Positions 51,271-59,548 of a stretch of 64,000 nucleotides of DNA are shown in pieces. The stretch covers positions 186,001 to 250,000 of the forward strand of contig NZ_FNFN01000004.1 of NCBI RefSeq assembly GCF_900101045.1, given 5' to 3'. A program made the position numbers and the translations under genes. The notes beneath the pieces are model-generated. The model worked only from the letters and a program-made list of their open reading frames with translations, made no database searches and was not told the origin of the DNA. Position 1 is the stretch's first letter, and each line of letters begins with the position of its first letter. The DNA comes from Nocardioides sp. YR527. GTDB taxonomy: Bacteria; Actinomycetota; Actinomycetes; Propionibacteriales; Nocardioidaceae.

Positions 51271-51873
51271 TCAAGCCATCTCGGGGACGTGCAGGTGCGC
51301 GTAGGCGAGGTCGAACTCGTGCACGTCGACGATCTCGCCGCCGGCGTCGCTGGCGGCCCGCTTGCGCATCTCGTCGGTCGCCGAACGGCTGGCCTCCATC
51401 GCGGCGCGGGTCTCCCAGGCCGTGGTCGCACAACCCAGGCCGGTCGACCGGTTCAGGAGCAGGCTGGCGCTGCAGAATCCGGGAGTCTGCTCGAGCTCGG
51501 GAAGGATGCCGACACGGAAGGTCTCCGTCATGGCGTCGAGGTCGCCCTGAACCCAGCTGACTCGGCAGCACTCGCCGTGGTGGGTGCGGTGCATGACCTC
51601 GATCTCCCACTCGTCGACCTGCATGGTGCCGCCCAGGATGTCTCGGCCGCGGTCGCGGAGCGGGCGAAGCCGCTCGTCGCTGGCGCGCATGGTCGCCTCG
51701 TCGTCCCAGGAACTCGTTGCGATGCACTGCCCGGTCTCGCGGTCGACCAGCATCGAGAGACCGCGACAGCCCTCGGTCTGGTCGAGCATCGGCCCGGCCT
51801 CGGAGTTGACGAACGTGATGCCCGCGTCGATGTTGGCGGGCCTGCCTTGGAATGTGGTGGAACGCGCGTACAC
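51271..51873 (-). CDS. Tandem antibiotic-biosynthesis-monooxygenase-like protein
   Basis: 200 residues in two homologous halves: GCRGLSMLVDRETGQCIATS with SSWDDEATMRASDERLRPLR, and GFCSASLLLNRSTGLGCATT with AWETRAAMEASRSATDEMRK. Each half has the Trp and FVNSEAG-like start of dimeric alpha/beta-barrel (ABM) domains. GTG 51873 has GAGAGGAG 7 nt upstream. Function unknown; such proteins are often small heme or quinone oxygenases, but here catalytic residues are not evident. Confidence 0.7.
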   Translation of the reverse strand: MYARSTTFQGRPANIDAGITFVNSEAGPMLDQTEGCRGLSMLVDRETGQCIATSSWDDEATMRASDERLRPLRDRGRDILGGTMQVDEWEIEVMHRTHHGECCRVSWVQGDLDAMTETFRVGILPELEQTPGFCSASLLLNRSTGLGCATTAWETRAAMEASRSATDEMRKRAASDAGGEIVDVHEFDLAYAHLHVPEMA

Positions 51874-52000
51874 GGCCCACTCCTCTCGGAACGGGGCAGC
51901 GCCCGGTCCGGCACTGCCGGTTACTCCCTGCCTACGCCCTCCGACGCGAGGATGCAATAGCCCGTTCGTCGGTCCCCGGCCCCACCTCGGCGAATCCGGG

Positions 52001-53884
52001 TCAGGTCGTGCCAGACCCCGCGCCGCCCCGTGTCAACGACTGCTGGATCTGCCATGCGGCGAAGGCGGCCAGCAGGCCTCCGGCGATGCCGGCCCACCCG
52101 GCGGAACCCACCTCGCCTTCCTCGCCGATCGCCTGCCAGGACGCGATGACGACCCCGACGTAGTGGACTGCGGTGAGGGCGCCGGTAGAGATCAGGACGG
52201 CGGTGGCGAACCGACGACGGGAGGAGAGCGACAGCATGCCGACGGCCAGGCAACCGACCACTGCCGCTGGCTCGAAGATGTACTCGGCGCTTGCGCCTTC
52301 CTCGACCTCGGTCCAGTACGAACTGAAGCCGTCGTACGGGATGAACAGCGCGACGATGGCCAGTCCGGCGCCCGCCAAGGCCACGACCAGCCAGACGGGC
52401 TCGACGAGACCGAGGTCGCGATCCCTCGACGACACGCTCAGGCACGCCCGGCCTGCCACGACAGCCCCCGCTGCGCCGCACACGACAAGGAGACTCAGTA
52501 CGACACCGACGGCGCCGATGTCCTCGAGGGAGAACTTCACCAGTCCGATCCCGGCGGCGCCCAGGAGGATCCCGACCACGATGAACAGTCCCGCTGCGTT
52601 GGCGGCGGCCAGCCGCTGACGGCGGAGCTGACTCGCAGCGACGAGGAGAGCAAGGGCAGCAAGCGCGACCTCGAACGGCGTGACGACCGCGAACGAGTTC
52701 CAGGACGTCGGGGCCTCGGCCAGCAACGGCAACGGAATCGCGGCCAGCAGCCCCACGGCAGCGAGTGACGCGACGGCGGGAACCCACGCGGCGGGCTGGG
52801 GCTCGGTAGCCGCCACCGGCCGCGGGCGGGGCTCGGGCTCGCGCGCGGGTTCGCGCGCGACAGCGGCTTCGGCCGCCGGTGGGGGTGTGTCGGGTGGCGG
52901 CGGCGGTGGAGGCGGCGGCTCGGCGGGTCGGCGAGCTCGTTCGGCCGACCCTCGTACGAGACGCTCGGTGTCGTGCTCAGCCATGTCGTCCAGCGCCATG
53001 CGGGCCGCGGCGGCGCGAGCCGAGTCCGCGTCGTCCAGCAACGCGGCCAGCTCCTCCACCGCACCGAGACGTACGTTGGTGAAGGGGCTCGAGATGGCAC
53101 CACGCAGATCGGCCAACAGGTCCACCGGTTCAGGTGGGCGGTTGCTACGGGCGATGTAGAAGTCTCCTTGGACGTCGAAGACCCACTTGCCCGGAGTCTG
53201 CGACGGCGTGACGGTCCGCACCCGGTCGAAGGCGAATTCGTACAGCTCGTCGACTGACACAAGACCGTCACGATCCAGGTCCGCCTCGCCAGTGGCCAGA
53301 CCCTCGACCAGAGCCGAGGTGAACACCGACGGCTTGCCCTGGCCGGCAAGCTGGTCGCCCTCGAATGAGTACTCCATCGCGCTCGACGCCGTCAGCACGA
53401 TCCGCCCGCGGCCATCGAAACGCTCCATGATGTCCATGCGCTCGTCGCCGCGATTCATCATCCCACGCGCGAACGCGCCGCTGTAGCAGCAGTCCAGGAA
53501 CAGCACGATGCGCCGGGATCGACTCCTCGTCATCTGCCTGTTCACGTAGTCGGCGGGCAGGGACGTGGCGTCGAGGTGATCGATCTCGGTGTCCGGCGTA
53601 GCGAAGTAGAGCCTCCCGTCCTCATCCTTCACCCCGTGGCACGAAAGATGCAGCAGGAGGAGATCGTCAGGCCCGCGGTCATCGAAGAAGGTCGAGACCT
53701 TGCGTCGGACCACATGCTCCGGCTCGTTGAGTGACACCTCGACATCAAAGCCCCCGATCTCGGCGTTCCGGAGCACGCCTGCCAGTTGCTCGGCGTCGCT
53801 GGCGGGCGCGCGAAGCCTGCTCAACCGCTGGTCGTGGTACGTGTCGTTGGCCACCACCAGGGCGCTGCGCCGCCCCGCAGTCAT
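52001..53884 (-). CDS. Caspase-like (C14) protease with EF-hand-like loop and membrane C-terminus
   Basis: 627 residues. The N-terminal caspase fold (1-190) has catalytic His83 (HLSCHGVKDEDG) and Cys132/133 (LFLDCCYSGAF). An EF-hand-like loop DLDRDGLVSVDE (202-213) could bind Ca2+. Then a helical segment, a Pro-rich stretch (PPPPPPPPPDTPPP near 325), and about eight hydrophobic segments to the C-terminus, so the protease is likely tethered to the membrane. It overlaps the EACC1-like gene by 4 bp (ATGA). Caspase-EACC1 pairs are part of NTP-dependent conflict systems known from Aravind-group analyses. Target unknown. Confidence 0.88.
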   Translation of the reverse strand: MTAGRRSALVVANDTYHDQRLSRLRAPASDAEQLAGVLRNAEIGGFDVEVSLNEPEHVVRRKVSTFFDDRGPDDLLLLHLSCHGVKDEDGRLYFATPDTEIDHLDATSLPADYVNRQMTRSRSRRIVLFLDCCYSGAFARGMMNRGDERMDIMERFDGRGRIVLTASSAMEYSFEGDQLAGQGKPSVFTSALVEGLATGEADLDRDGLVSVDELYEFAFDRVRTVTPSQTPGKWVFDVQGDFYIARSNRPPEPVDLLADLRGAISSPFTNVRLGAVEELAALLDDADSARAAAARMALDDMAEHDTERLVRGSAERARRPAEPPPPPPPPPDTPPPAAEAAVAREPAREPEPRPRPVAATEPQPAAWVPAVASLAAVGLLAAIPLPLLAEAPTSWNSFAVVTPFEVALAALALLVAASQLRRQRLAAANAAGLFIVVGILLGAAGIGLVKFSLEDIGAVGVVLSLLVVCGAAGAVVAGRACLSVSSRDRDLGLVEPVWLVVALAGAGLAIVALFIPYDGFSSYWTEVEEGASAEYIFEPAAVVGCLAVGMLSLSSRRRFATAVLISTGALTAVHYVGVVIASWQAIGEEGEVGSAGWAGIAGGLLAAFAAWQIQQSLTRGGAGSGTT

Positions 53885-54288
53885 GACACCGGTGAGGAAG
53901 CAGGTGGGTCCGGCTCCCCTGAAGCGTGCAGGGCCGCGACGAACTCATCGATGAGTCGATCCTGCTGCTCCAGCGACGCCGAGTCGATCTTGAGTGTTTG
54001 GTCGCCGATGGTGAGCTCGACCGCGCGGGCCCCGCGAGTAGAGGACACCCACCCCCGGATCACCCCCACGATGGCGGTCACGGCGACCAGCGGCTCGTGG
54101 AAGGCCACGAGCAGAACTCCGATCGCCCCGACGTCGATGCCACGGGCGCCAGCAGGCGCCTCGCCCGCGCTCGCGCGCTCGACATCATCGACGCCGAGGT
54201 CCAGCAGCTCCCGGCGCAAGACCGAACTGAGCTCATCGAGACGCTCCACATCAGGATCGTGGATCGTGATGGTCATCTGGCGACTCAT
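53881..54288 (-). CDS. EACC1-like effector-associated protein
   Basis: 135 residues. N-terminal beta/alpha unit TITIHDPDVERLDELSSVLR, then GARGIDVGAIGVLLVAF, a hydrophobic helix LVAVTAIVGVIRGWVSSTRG, and AVELTIGDQTLKIDSASLEQ. The arrangement of Gly-rich hydrophobic helix followed by W(L/V)xxxR, then a beta strand, matches effector-associated constant component 1 (EACC1), which accompanies caspases and trypsins in conflict systems. It overlaps the caspase gene by 4 bp and is upstream of it. Identity by motif and context, not search. Confidence 0.7.
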   Translation of the reverse strand: MSRQMTITIHDPDVERLDELSSVLRRELLDLGVDDVERASAGEAPAGARGIDVGAIGVLLVAFHEPLVAVTAIVGVIRGWVSSTRGARAVELTIGDQTLKIDSASLEQQDRLIDEFVAALHASGEPDPPASSPVS

Positions 54289-54349
54289 CCTCGGCTCCTC
54301 GCTTCAAAGGACTCCCTTATGGTCAGTGTCCTCCTAGACCGGGGGCTCG

Positions 54350-56392
54350 TCACCAGCCGGTGCCGATGACGTTTCCCGAGCGAGCGATGAACCCGCTCGC
54401 GCCGGTCTCGTCCCGCTCGCCCTGACCTCGGTAGTGGAACCAGCGGAGGTCCCCGGCCCGGTTGACTGCGAACATGCTGTGCCCGAAGCCACCCTGATTG
54501 GTGACTCCGCCGAAGAGGTGCACCACATCACCGAACCCGCGGCCGATCGGGTTGCTGGTGTTCGAGGCCCAGCCCAGTACGCCGGATGGGTCCTCCTCAC
54601 CGTTGCCGGAGTAGGAGTACCAACGCAGCAGGTTGTCCTCGGTGACGACGAAGAACACGTTCGCCGAGGCGTACACCAGGCGTACGCCCTGCCAGCCCTG
54701 CCCGACGATGTTTCCCGAGTTGGGGTGCCAGCCCATCGTGCCGCCCGGGTCGTGCTCGCCGTTGCCCGTGTACCGGTACCAGCGCAGGAAGCCATCGGTC
54801 TCGACGGTGAAGACGTTCATTCCGTGGATGCCGATGCCGATGCGCGGGGCGACGAACATCTTGGTCACGTTCTCGAACCCGCTGCGGATGGTGTTGCCGG
54901 AGTTCGGTACGAACCCCGCCGCGCCGGTGATGTCGGGCTCGCCGTTGCCGTCGTAGCCGAACCAGCGCAGCGTCCCGTCGGGGTGGACCACCAGGATCAC
55001 CCCGTTCCCGGCGCCAACGACCTGCTTCAGGTGAGTGAACCCGCGGCCGATCAGGTTCCCGGTGTTGGGGGACCACGACTGCAGAGCCAGCGGGTCACCG
55101 GCCTGCTCGCCCTGGCCGTTGTAGCGGTTCCACTCCAGGTTGCCTTCGGTCGTCACCCCGAAGAAGACCCCTTGCCGGGTGAGACCACCGACGCCGTCGG
55201 AGCCGTTGCCTCCGTGGAACAGCCGTAGGTGCCGTACCGAGCTGGTGTGGGTCAGCGCCTCACCCCAGGAGACGCGCACGCGGCCGTCCGGGGCCGCGGC
55301 GAACTTGAGGGTCACGTTTGTCGTCGTCCCGTCGGACCAGGCAAGTGGGGGCGTCTCCTGGCCCACCTGCCAGACTCCCTGGACGCCGGCCAGCAGGTCC
55401 GGCGGGCGCAGGTTCTGGACGATGGGTCCGTTCGGGGTCGACTTCTGCACTCGCCAGACGCAGACACCGTCACCGGGGAAGTCAGCGTCGTAGCGCCGGG
55501 CCGGCCCGGCGGACCTGCGGCGCTCGACCAGGAAGTACTCACTGTCCTGCCGGGTCTCGTCCCAGAGGATGAAGGCCCCGTCGGCGGTGTCGTCGCGTAC
55601 GTCCTCGGACCGTTGGCTCTTGAGCGCGAACCGGCGTGGTTCCGCCCAGCCGAGCTGCATCTTGTGCCACATGTCGAGGTGCACGATGACCTGATCGTCA
55701 CTGGTGAACGAGAAGGAGCTCATCAGCGTCATCAGCACGTTGCCGTTGTTGGGCTGCTGGCCCATGTTGTACATGTCGATCGTGCGCAGCAGGTGGGAAG
55801 TTTCGTGGGCCAGTTGATAGAAGGGTGTCAGGGGGCCGCCTCCCGCCAATCGGATCCGAACCTGGATGCCGTCAGGGAGGAAAGGGGTGGTGCTGCCGGT
55901 CAGGGTGAAGACCTCGTTGAAGGCGATGCCCGGCAAGGCGCCGGCGAAGTTCTCCACCATCACGATGCTCAGCTCGCTCTCCTCGAGCATGGCGTCAGCG
56001 TCGACGTTGTGCTGCGCAAGCATGTTGGGCGGAAACTTCTCCAGCACCTGCCTGCAGCGTTTGGACGGCACCCCGTCCGGAATCGTTGATCCCATCGTGA
56101 CCTCGAACAGGCCCACCCGGGTGTAGCCGAAGCGGCCCAGGCTGTTCTCCCGAAAGTAGTCGGAGAGGCTGGCCGGGTTGACCGGGTTGGCCGTCGAGAA
56201 CGGCGGCGCCGGGTTGCCGAATGCCAACTGCTCGTAGTAGCCGAGCCCATGGAAACTCGCGATCTTGCTCGGATTGCTGTCCCAGTCGACAAGAAGGGCC
56301 ATCAGCGGACGACTGCCCAGAGCCTTCGTCCCGTCGCCCAGAGTCATGGAGCCGTGGCCGAAGTCGGCCAAAGACGCAGGAAAGAAGGCCAT
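54350..56392 (-). CDS. M6-type metalloprotease fused to five-bladed tachylectin-2-like propeller
   Basis: 680 residues. The N-half has a zinc-protease motif YQLAHETSHLLRTIDMYNMG (HETSH with later Asp), as in M6 peptidases (immune inhibitor A-like), plus FSFTSDDQVIVHLDMWHKMQ with LGWAEPR following. The C-half carries five blades, from GNLEWNRYNGQGEQ through GDLRWFHYRGQGERDETGAS, with PNSGN-type linkers, like the protein at 40123-41340. No signal peptide and no convincing Shine-Dalgarno are seen at 56392, so the start is uncertain. Sugar-directed proteolysis is the simplest reading. Confidence 0.8.
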   Translation of the reverse strand: MAFFPASLADFGHGSMTLGDGTKALGSRPLMALLVDWDSNPSKIASFHGLGYYEQLAFGNPAPPFSTANPVNPASLSDYFRENSLGRFGYTRVGLFEVTMGSTIPDGVPSKRCRQVLEKFPPNMLAQHNVDADAMLEESELSIVMVENFAGALPGIAFNEVFTLTGSTTPFLPDGIQVRIRLAGGGPLTPFYQLAHETSHLLRTIDMYNMGQQPNNGNVLMTLMSSFSFTSDDQVIVHLDMWHKMQLGWAEPRRFALKSQRSEDVRDDTADGAFILWDETRQDSEYFLVERRRSAGPARRYDADFPGDGVCVWRVQKSTPNGPIVQNLRPPDLLAGVQGVWQVGQETPPLAWSDGTTTNVTLKFAAAPDGRVRVSWGEALTHTSSVRHLRLFHGGNGSDGVGGLTRQGVFFGVTTEGNLEWNRYNGQGEQAGDPLALQSWSPNTGNLIGRGFTHLKQVVGAGNGVILVVHPDGTLRWFGYDGNGEPDITGAAGFVPNSGNTIRSGFENVTKMFVAPRIGIGIHGMNVFTVETDGFLRWYRYTGNGEHDPGGTMGWHPNSGNIVGQGWQGVRLVYASANVFFVVTEDNLLRWYSYSGNGEEDPSGVLGWASNTSNPIGRGFGDVVHLFGGVTNQGGFGHSMFAVNRAGDLRWFHYRGQGERDETGASGFIARSGNVIGTGW

Positions 56393-56536
56393 AACCCATG
56401 GAACTGCCGCTGATGTGCGGAGTCATGCCCTATCTGGGCGAAGTGGACGTGTCCCTGCTCAGCGGTCGGACGCCGGCGATGGAGGTGGGAACTTGGACGC
56501 TGGCTACCTGGATGTCGTCGGTGGGATCCTGGAAGC

Positions 56537-57085
56537 GTGCCAGAGCGTACGGCAGCCGACGACGTTGGACGGAGGAACGTGGCCCGCCTCGGAGGGGTGG
56601 CGGCGCTCGTGGGTGGGTTGGCATGGGCGGTGAAGGGCACGGTGATCCTTGGCGGAGGTGACCAGCCGCCGCTGCTCTTCGAGGTCGCTCCCATGCTGTT
56701 CGGCGTCGCATTGCTGAGCATCGCGTACTCGACACTGCCGCCGAGCCGACGGCGCACGGCCGCTTTGGGGCTCGCTGCAGTCTCAGTTATCGCCGGCCTC
56801 GTGGCGCTTGTCAGCGAGCTGGTCGGCGAGGTGGCTGGTATGGCGCTGGCGATCTCTTCCATCGCGTTGCTGATCGGCCTGCTGCTGCTCCCACGGCGCG
56901 GCCACCCGCCGGCTCCCCTCGCGTGGTGGATCGGCGCGGTCACGGTGCCCGCACTGTTGGTCGGAGGGATCCTGCCCGAGCTCGACGAGCGGCTGCTGGA
57001 GGTTCCGCTCACCTGTCTTGGCGTGGCCTGGATTGTTCTCGGATGGACAGCATTGATCGACAGGGTCGACCCCAGTTCGTCGTAG
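56537..57085 (+). CDS. Hypothetical membrane protein
   Basis: 182 residues with six hydrophobic segments, including VAALVGGLAWAVKGTVILGG, VAPMLFGVALLSIAYSTLPP and LAWWIGAVTVPALLVGGILP. GTG 56537 is preceded by GGATCCTGGAAG. Unknown family, of the type found singly in actinobacterial genomes. The start lies inside a segment repeated at 57639-57690. Confidence 0.6.
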   Translation: MPERTAADDVGRRNVARLGGVAALVGGLAWAVKGTVILGGGDQPPLLFEVAPMLFGVALLSIAYSTLPPSRRRTAALGLAAVSVIAGLVALVSELVGEVAGMALAISSIALLIGLLLLPRRGHPPAPLAWWIGAVTVPALLVGGILPELDERLLEVPLTCLGVAWIVLGWTALIDRVDPSSS

Positions 57086-57211
57086 GTTTCAGGCATGGGC
57101 GTACGCACCCACTCCAGCGTGTCCCGCTCGCGCGGTATGACGCGGGACGCCTTCTCTCAGCCGGGGTTGCACGCCAGATCAAAGTTCGATGCGTAATGGC
57201 AAGATGACTAC

Positions 57212-57544
57212 ATGGCATCGGACTCCCGGATGGTGGCATTGGGTTTCGGAAAGTTCGCGCGCGCTGACCGCATCTTCGCCCTGGAGCGCATCACCGGAGA
57301 GGAACGCGGCGATGGCCGCCGCACTCGAGTCTGGATCGACGGGGTCACCGACCCCTTGATCGCCTCCAGAACCGAGATCACAATCCTTCGCGATATGGGC
57401 CAGGAATCCGCGGTCACCGCACCCGAGCTCGACGTGGCAATGGACCTCGCCGCGCGTCTGGCGGCCGCGGCTGAGGAGGGTCGGGTGGATCTGAGCGACC
57501 TGGGCCGTCGTGCACGACGTCTCCTCGCCACGACGACGCCATAG
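57212..57544 (+). CDS. RemA (DUF370)-like protein
   Basis: 110 residues. Residues 8-45 read VALGFGKFARADRIFALERI with later GRRTRVWIDG, and RTEITILRDMG near 53-63, paralleling the RemA family (LNIGFGN...RI..., GRRTR, and the terminal ILS region). RemA is a DNA-binding regulator of biofilm genes in Bacillus. The C-terminal tail ELDVAMDLAARLAAAAEEGR with DLGRRARRLLA is a helical extension not found there. A T-rich terminator follows. Lower GC than the neighbourhood upstream. Identification is by motif only. Confidence 0.6.
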   Translation: MASDSRMVALGFGKFARADRIFALERITGEERGDGRRTRVWIDGVTDPLIASRTEITILRDMGQESAVTAPELDVAMDLAARLAAAAEEGRVDLSDLGRRARRLLATTTP

Positions 57545-57545
57545 G

Positions 57546-57576
57546 AAAGGGGCACCTCGACAGCCCGCCCCTTTTT
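57546..57576 (+). terminator. Rho-independent terminator after RemA-like gene
   Basis: AAAGGGGC (57546-57553) pairs with GCCCCTTT (57567-57574), followed by TT. Starts 2 bp after the stop codon. Confidence 0.75.
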
Positions 57577-57805
57577 GGGCGGCCCATGGCGATGTACCGC
57601 GCGCGCTCGCGACGCAACGCGATCCTGGTTCGGGCTCAGACGCTAGCTACATGGATGTCGCAGTGAGATCCCTGGAGGCGTACTCCAGTGTGTGTGCGGC
57701 GAGGCTGAGCCCGATGCTCCGCTGGAGGCTTGGCTTCCCGCCATGCGAGCCCCCAGCAGCAGATAGGTTGGTGTAAACAGCCCGCGTCGTGTGAGGAGCA
57801 AGCTA

Positions 57806-58453
57806 GTGAGCAAGGAAGTGTGGCTGGTCCTCGCCGGCGGCGCGATCTCCGTGGTCACAGGCATAGTCGGTGCCGTGGTCACCAACTACTTCAAGTCCCG
57901 TGAAGAAGCACGCGCCGAAACGCGCGAGAAAACCAGATCGGAACGCGACCGCCAACACGGAGTGGCCGAACAGATCCTCACTCTGTTCTCGCGGTTCATC
58001 GAAGCCATCGAGGCAACACGACTGATGACCGAGGACATCTCCCCATCGCCTGCCGAGCAACGATACGACCTGTACAACCAGCTGAAACAGAAGGCGTTGT
58101 ATCTGCCCAATGATCTCGCCGGCCACGTGCGCTTATTGGCCGACGTCGCATACCACGCAGATGAACTCGCCCCCGGCCGACTCGGTACAGGTCACCACTG
58201 GCAAAGCCAGCCGACGATCCTTCAGAACTGCAAGATCGAACTCGAGATGCAGCTTTCCGCGTTCCTACGCGGCCGCCCAAGTCCAAACCTGTCACCCATC
58301 GCGGAACAGTACGAGCTTGCCCTTGAGGACGACTTTGACGAACGGCGCAGCGACTTCGCGCAAGAGATCGCCGAAGCGGACGACGCCCAAGAAGAATGGA
58401 TCAGGCGCGACTTCAAGAACCGAGATCGGCTCCGCATCGCCAACGACGAATAG
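57806..58453 (+). CDS. Hypothetical membrane-anchored coiled-coil protein
   Basis: 215 residues. One N-terminal membrane segment VWLVLAGGAISVVTGIVGAV, then a highly charged helix KSREEARAETREKTRSERDR, which is a possible coiled coil, and an acidic tail DDFDERRSDFAQEIAEADDA. GTG 57806 has AGGAG 8 nt upstream; GTG 57791 is an alternative. No known family. Confidence 0.6.
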   Translation: MSKEVWLVLAGGAISVVTGIVGAVVTNYFKSREEARAETREKTRSERDRQHGVAEQILTLFSRFIEAIEATRLMTEDISPSPAEQRYDLYNQLKQKALYLPNDLAGHVRLLADVAYHADELAPGRLGTGHHWQSQPTILQNCKIELEMQLSAFLRGRPSPNLSPIAEQYELALEDDFDERRSDFAQEIAEADDAQEEWIRRDFKNRDRLRIANDE

Positions 58454-58541
58454 CCTGCGCGGATGGCCAGCAACCAGCCTGCGAGCGATGATGCGCCACC
58501 CTGCCCGACGGCAGAAATCGCACAGGATGTAGAACTGGGAC

Positions 58542-58769
58542 GTGCTAGAGACAACCTTGCTCATCCTGGCCGCCGCAGGCTGGTTGACCAGTGTACTGGG
58601 CGCAATCCTCGTGCATCATGGGGCCGCGAAGCTATCTGAGGAGCCCGATCCGGGCACCTTCTCCATCTCCACGTCTGAGCGCCACTCTCGGTGGGGTCTG
58701 ACCTTGGTGATCCTCGGTGCGTCCGCGGGCGCGCTCGGTACGATCCTTGCCGTCGTCAGTTCGAGTTGA
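58542..58769 (+). CDS. Small two-segment membrane protein
   Basis: 75 residues with two hydrophobic helices (TLLILAAAGWLTSVLGAILV and GLTLVILGASAGALGTILAV). GTG start; weak upstream site. Short and unrecognised, so annotation as a real gene is tentative. Confidence 0.4.
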   Translation: MLETTLLILAAAGWLTSVLGAILVHHGAAKLSEEPDPGTFSISTSERHSRWGLTLVILGASAGALGTILAVVSSS

Positions 58770-58990
58770 CCGCCAGCACGCGGCGAAAAGTGCAGGACCA
58801 CTGGGCGGCGCCTCGTTGGTTCAGGAGAGCCAGCGCCCGCCTGCTGCTCCCGCTGCGGCCGTCCATACGGTCTCTAATGCGTACTGCATGTAGTGACGCT
58901 GGGTTTGGCTTTCACGGTAGTTGTCGCTGGTTGTCTTGCTGTGCTTGCCCTGGTCATTGGTCGCTCCCGACTTGAACGCCATGCCGCGTG

Positions 58991-59548
58991 CTAGTCGGCG
59001 CCGATTCGAGGAACTCCTGATGCTGCTGTTGATCGGGGTCGCTGGAGGATTGGGTTCGCGAGTTCATCGCTGGTTACCCGGACACGCTCGAGCAGATCCT
59101 GAGCGGAGAGAGATTCGCGATCTGCTATTCGCTTGAGGTACTCCCAGGCGTCCTCGGGTCGGCGGCGCTCGTAGTGAAGTAAGAAGACGTTGGCGCGATT
59201 TGGGCGTATTCGATCAACCAATCCCGGTAGCTCGAGCAGGAGGGCTCCGGCTGCTCTAATCGGGTCATGGCCCATGCTCCTCATCGCGATCACAACTGCT
59301 TTTGTGGCGATGATCGCGGCCACCTCCATGGGAATGTTGAGCATCTTCCAATTGCTCGTGATCAGCCCGTCATACCCGAGTTGGTGCAGTGCGATGAAGA
59401 GTTCGCGGTCGCTTACTGTGCGGAGCCGATCATCAAGATTGCCGAGGTGGACGATCTCGACCTCCGGGGGGATCCATTCCCTTACGTCTCTGAGCAGGGG
59501 CTGAGGGAAGTTCTGGTCCAGTACCAGCCTTAGCACTGACTCTGACAT
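58991..59548 (-). CDS. PIN-like (DUF5615-type) toxin
   Basis: 185 residues. LRLVLDQNFPQPLLRDVREW then VSDRELFIALHQLGYDGLIT and SNWKMLNIPMEVAAIIATKA carry the D...E...D-like acidic layout of PIN-like ribonucleases. The start overlaps the antitoxin stop by one base (TGATG), typical of toxin-antitoxin pairs. Likely cleaves RNA when freed; target unknown. Confidence 0.65.
   Translation of the reverse strand: MSESVLRLVLDQNFPQPLLRDVREWIPPEVEIVHLGNLDDRLRTVSDRELFIALHQLGYDGLITSNWKMLNIPMEVAAIIATKAVVIAMRSMGHDPIRAAGALLLELPGLVDRIRPNRANVFLLHYERRRPEDAWEYLKRIADRESLSAQDLLERVRVTSDELANPILQRPRSTAASGVPRIGAD

Noticed and set aside
57510..57776. Open frame after the RemA-like gene
   Set aside because: It begins inside the preceding gene, runs through the terminator and lacks a ribosome-binding site.
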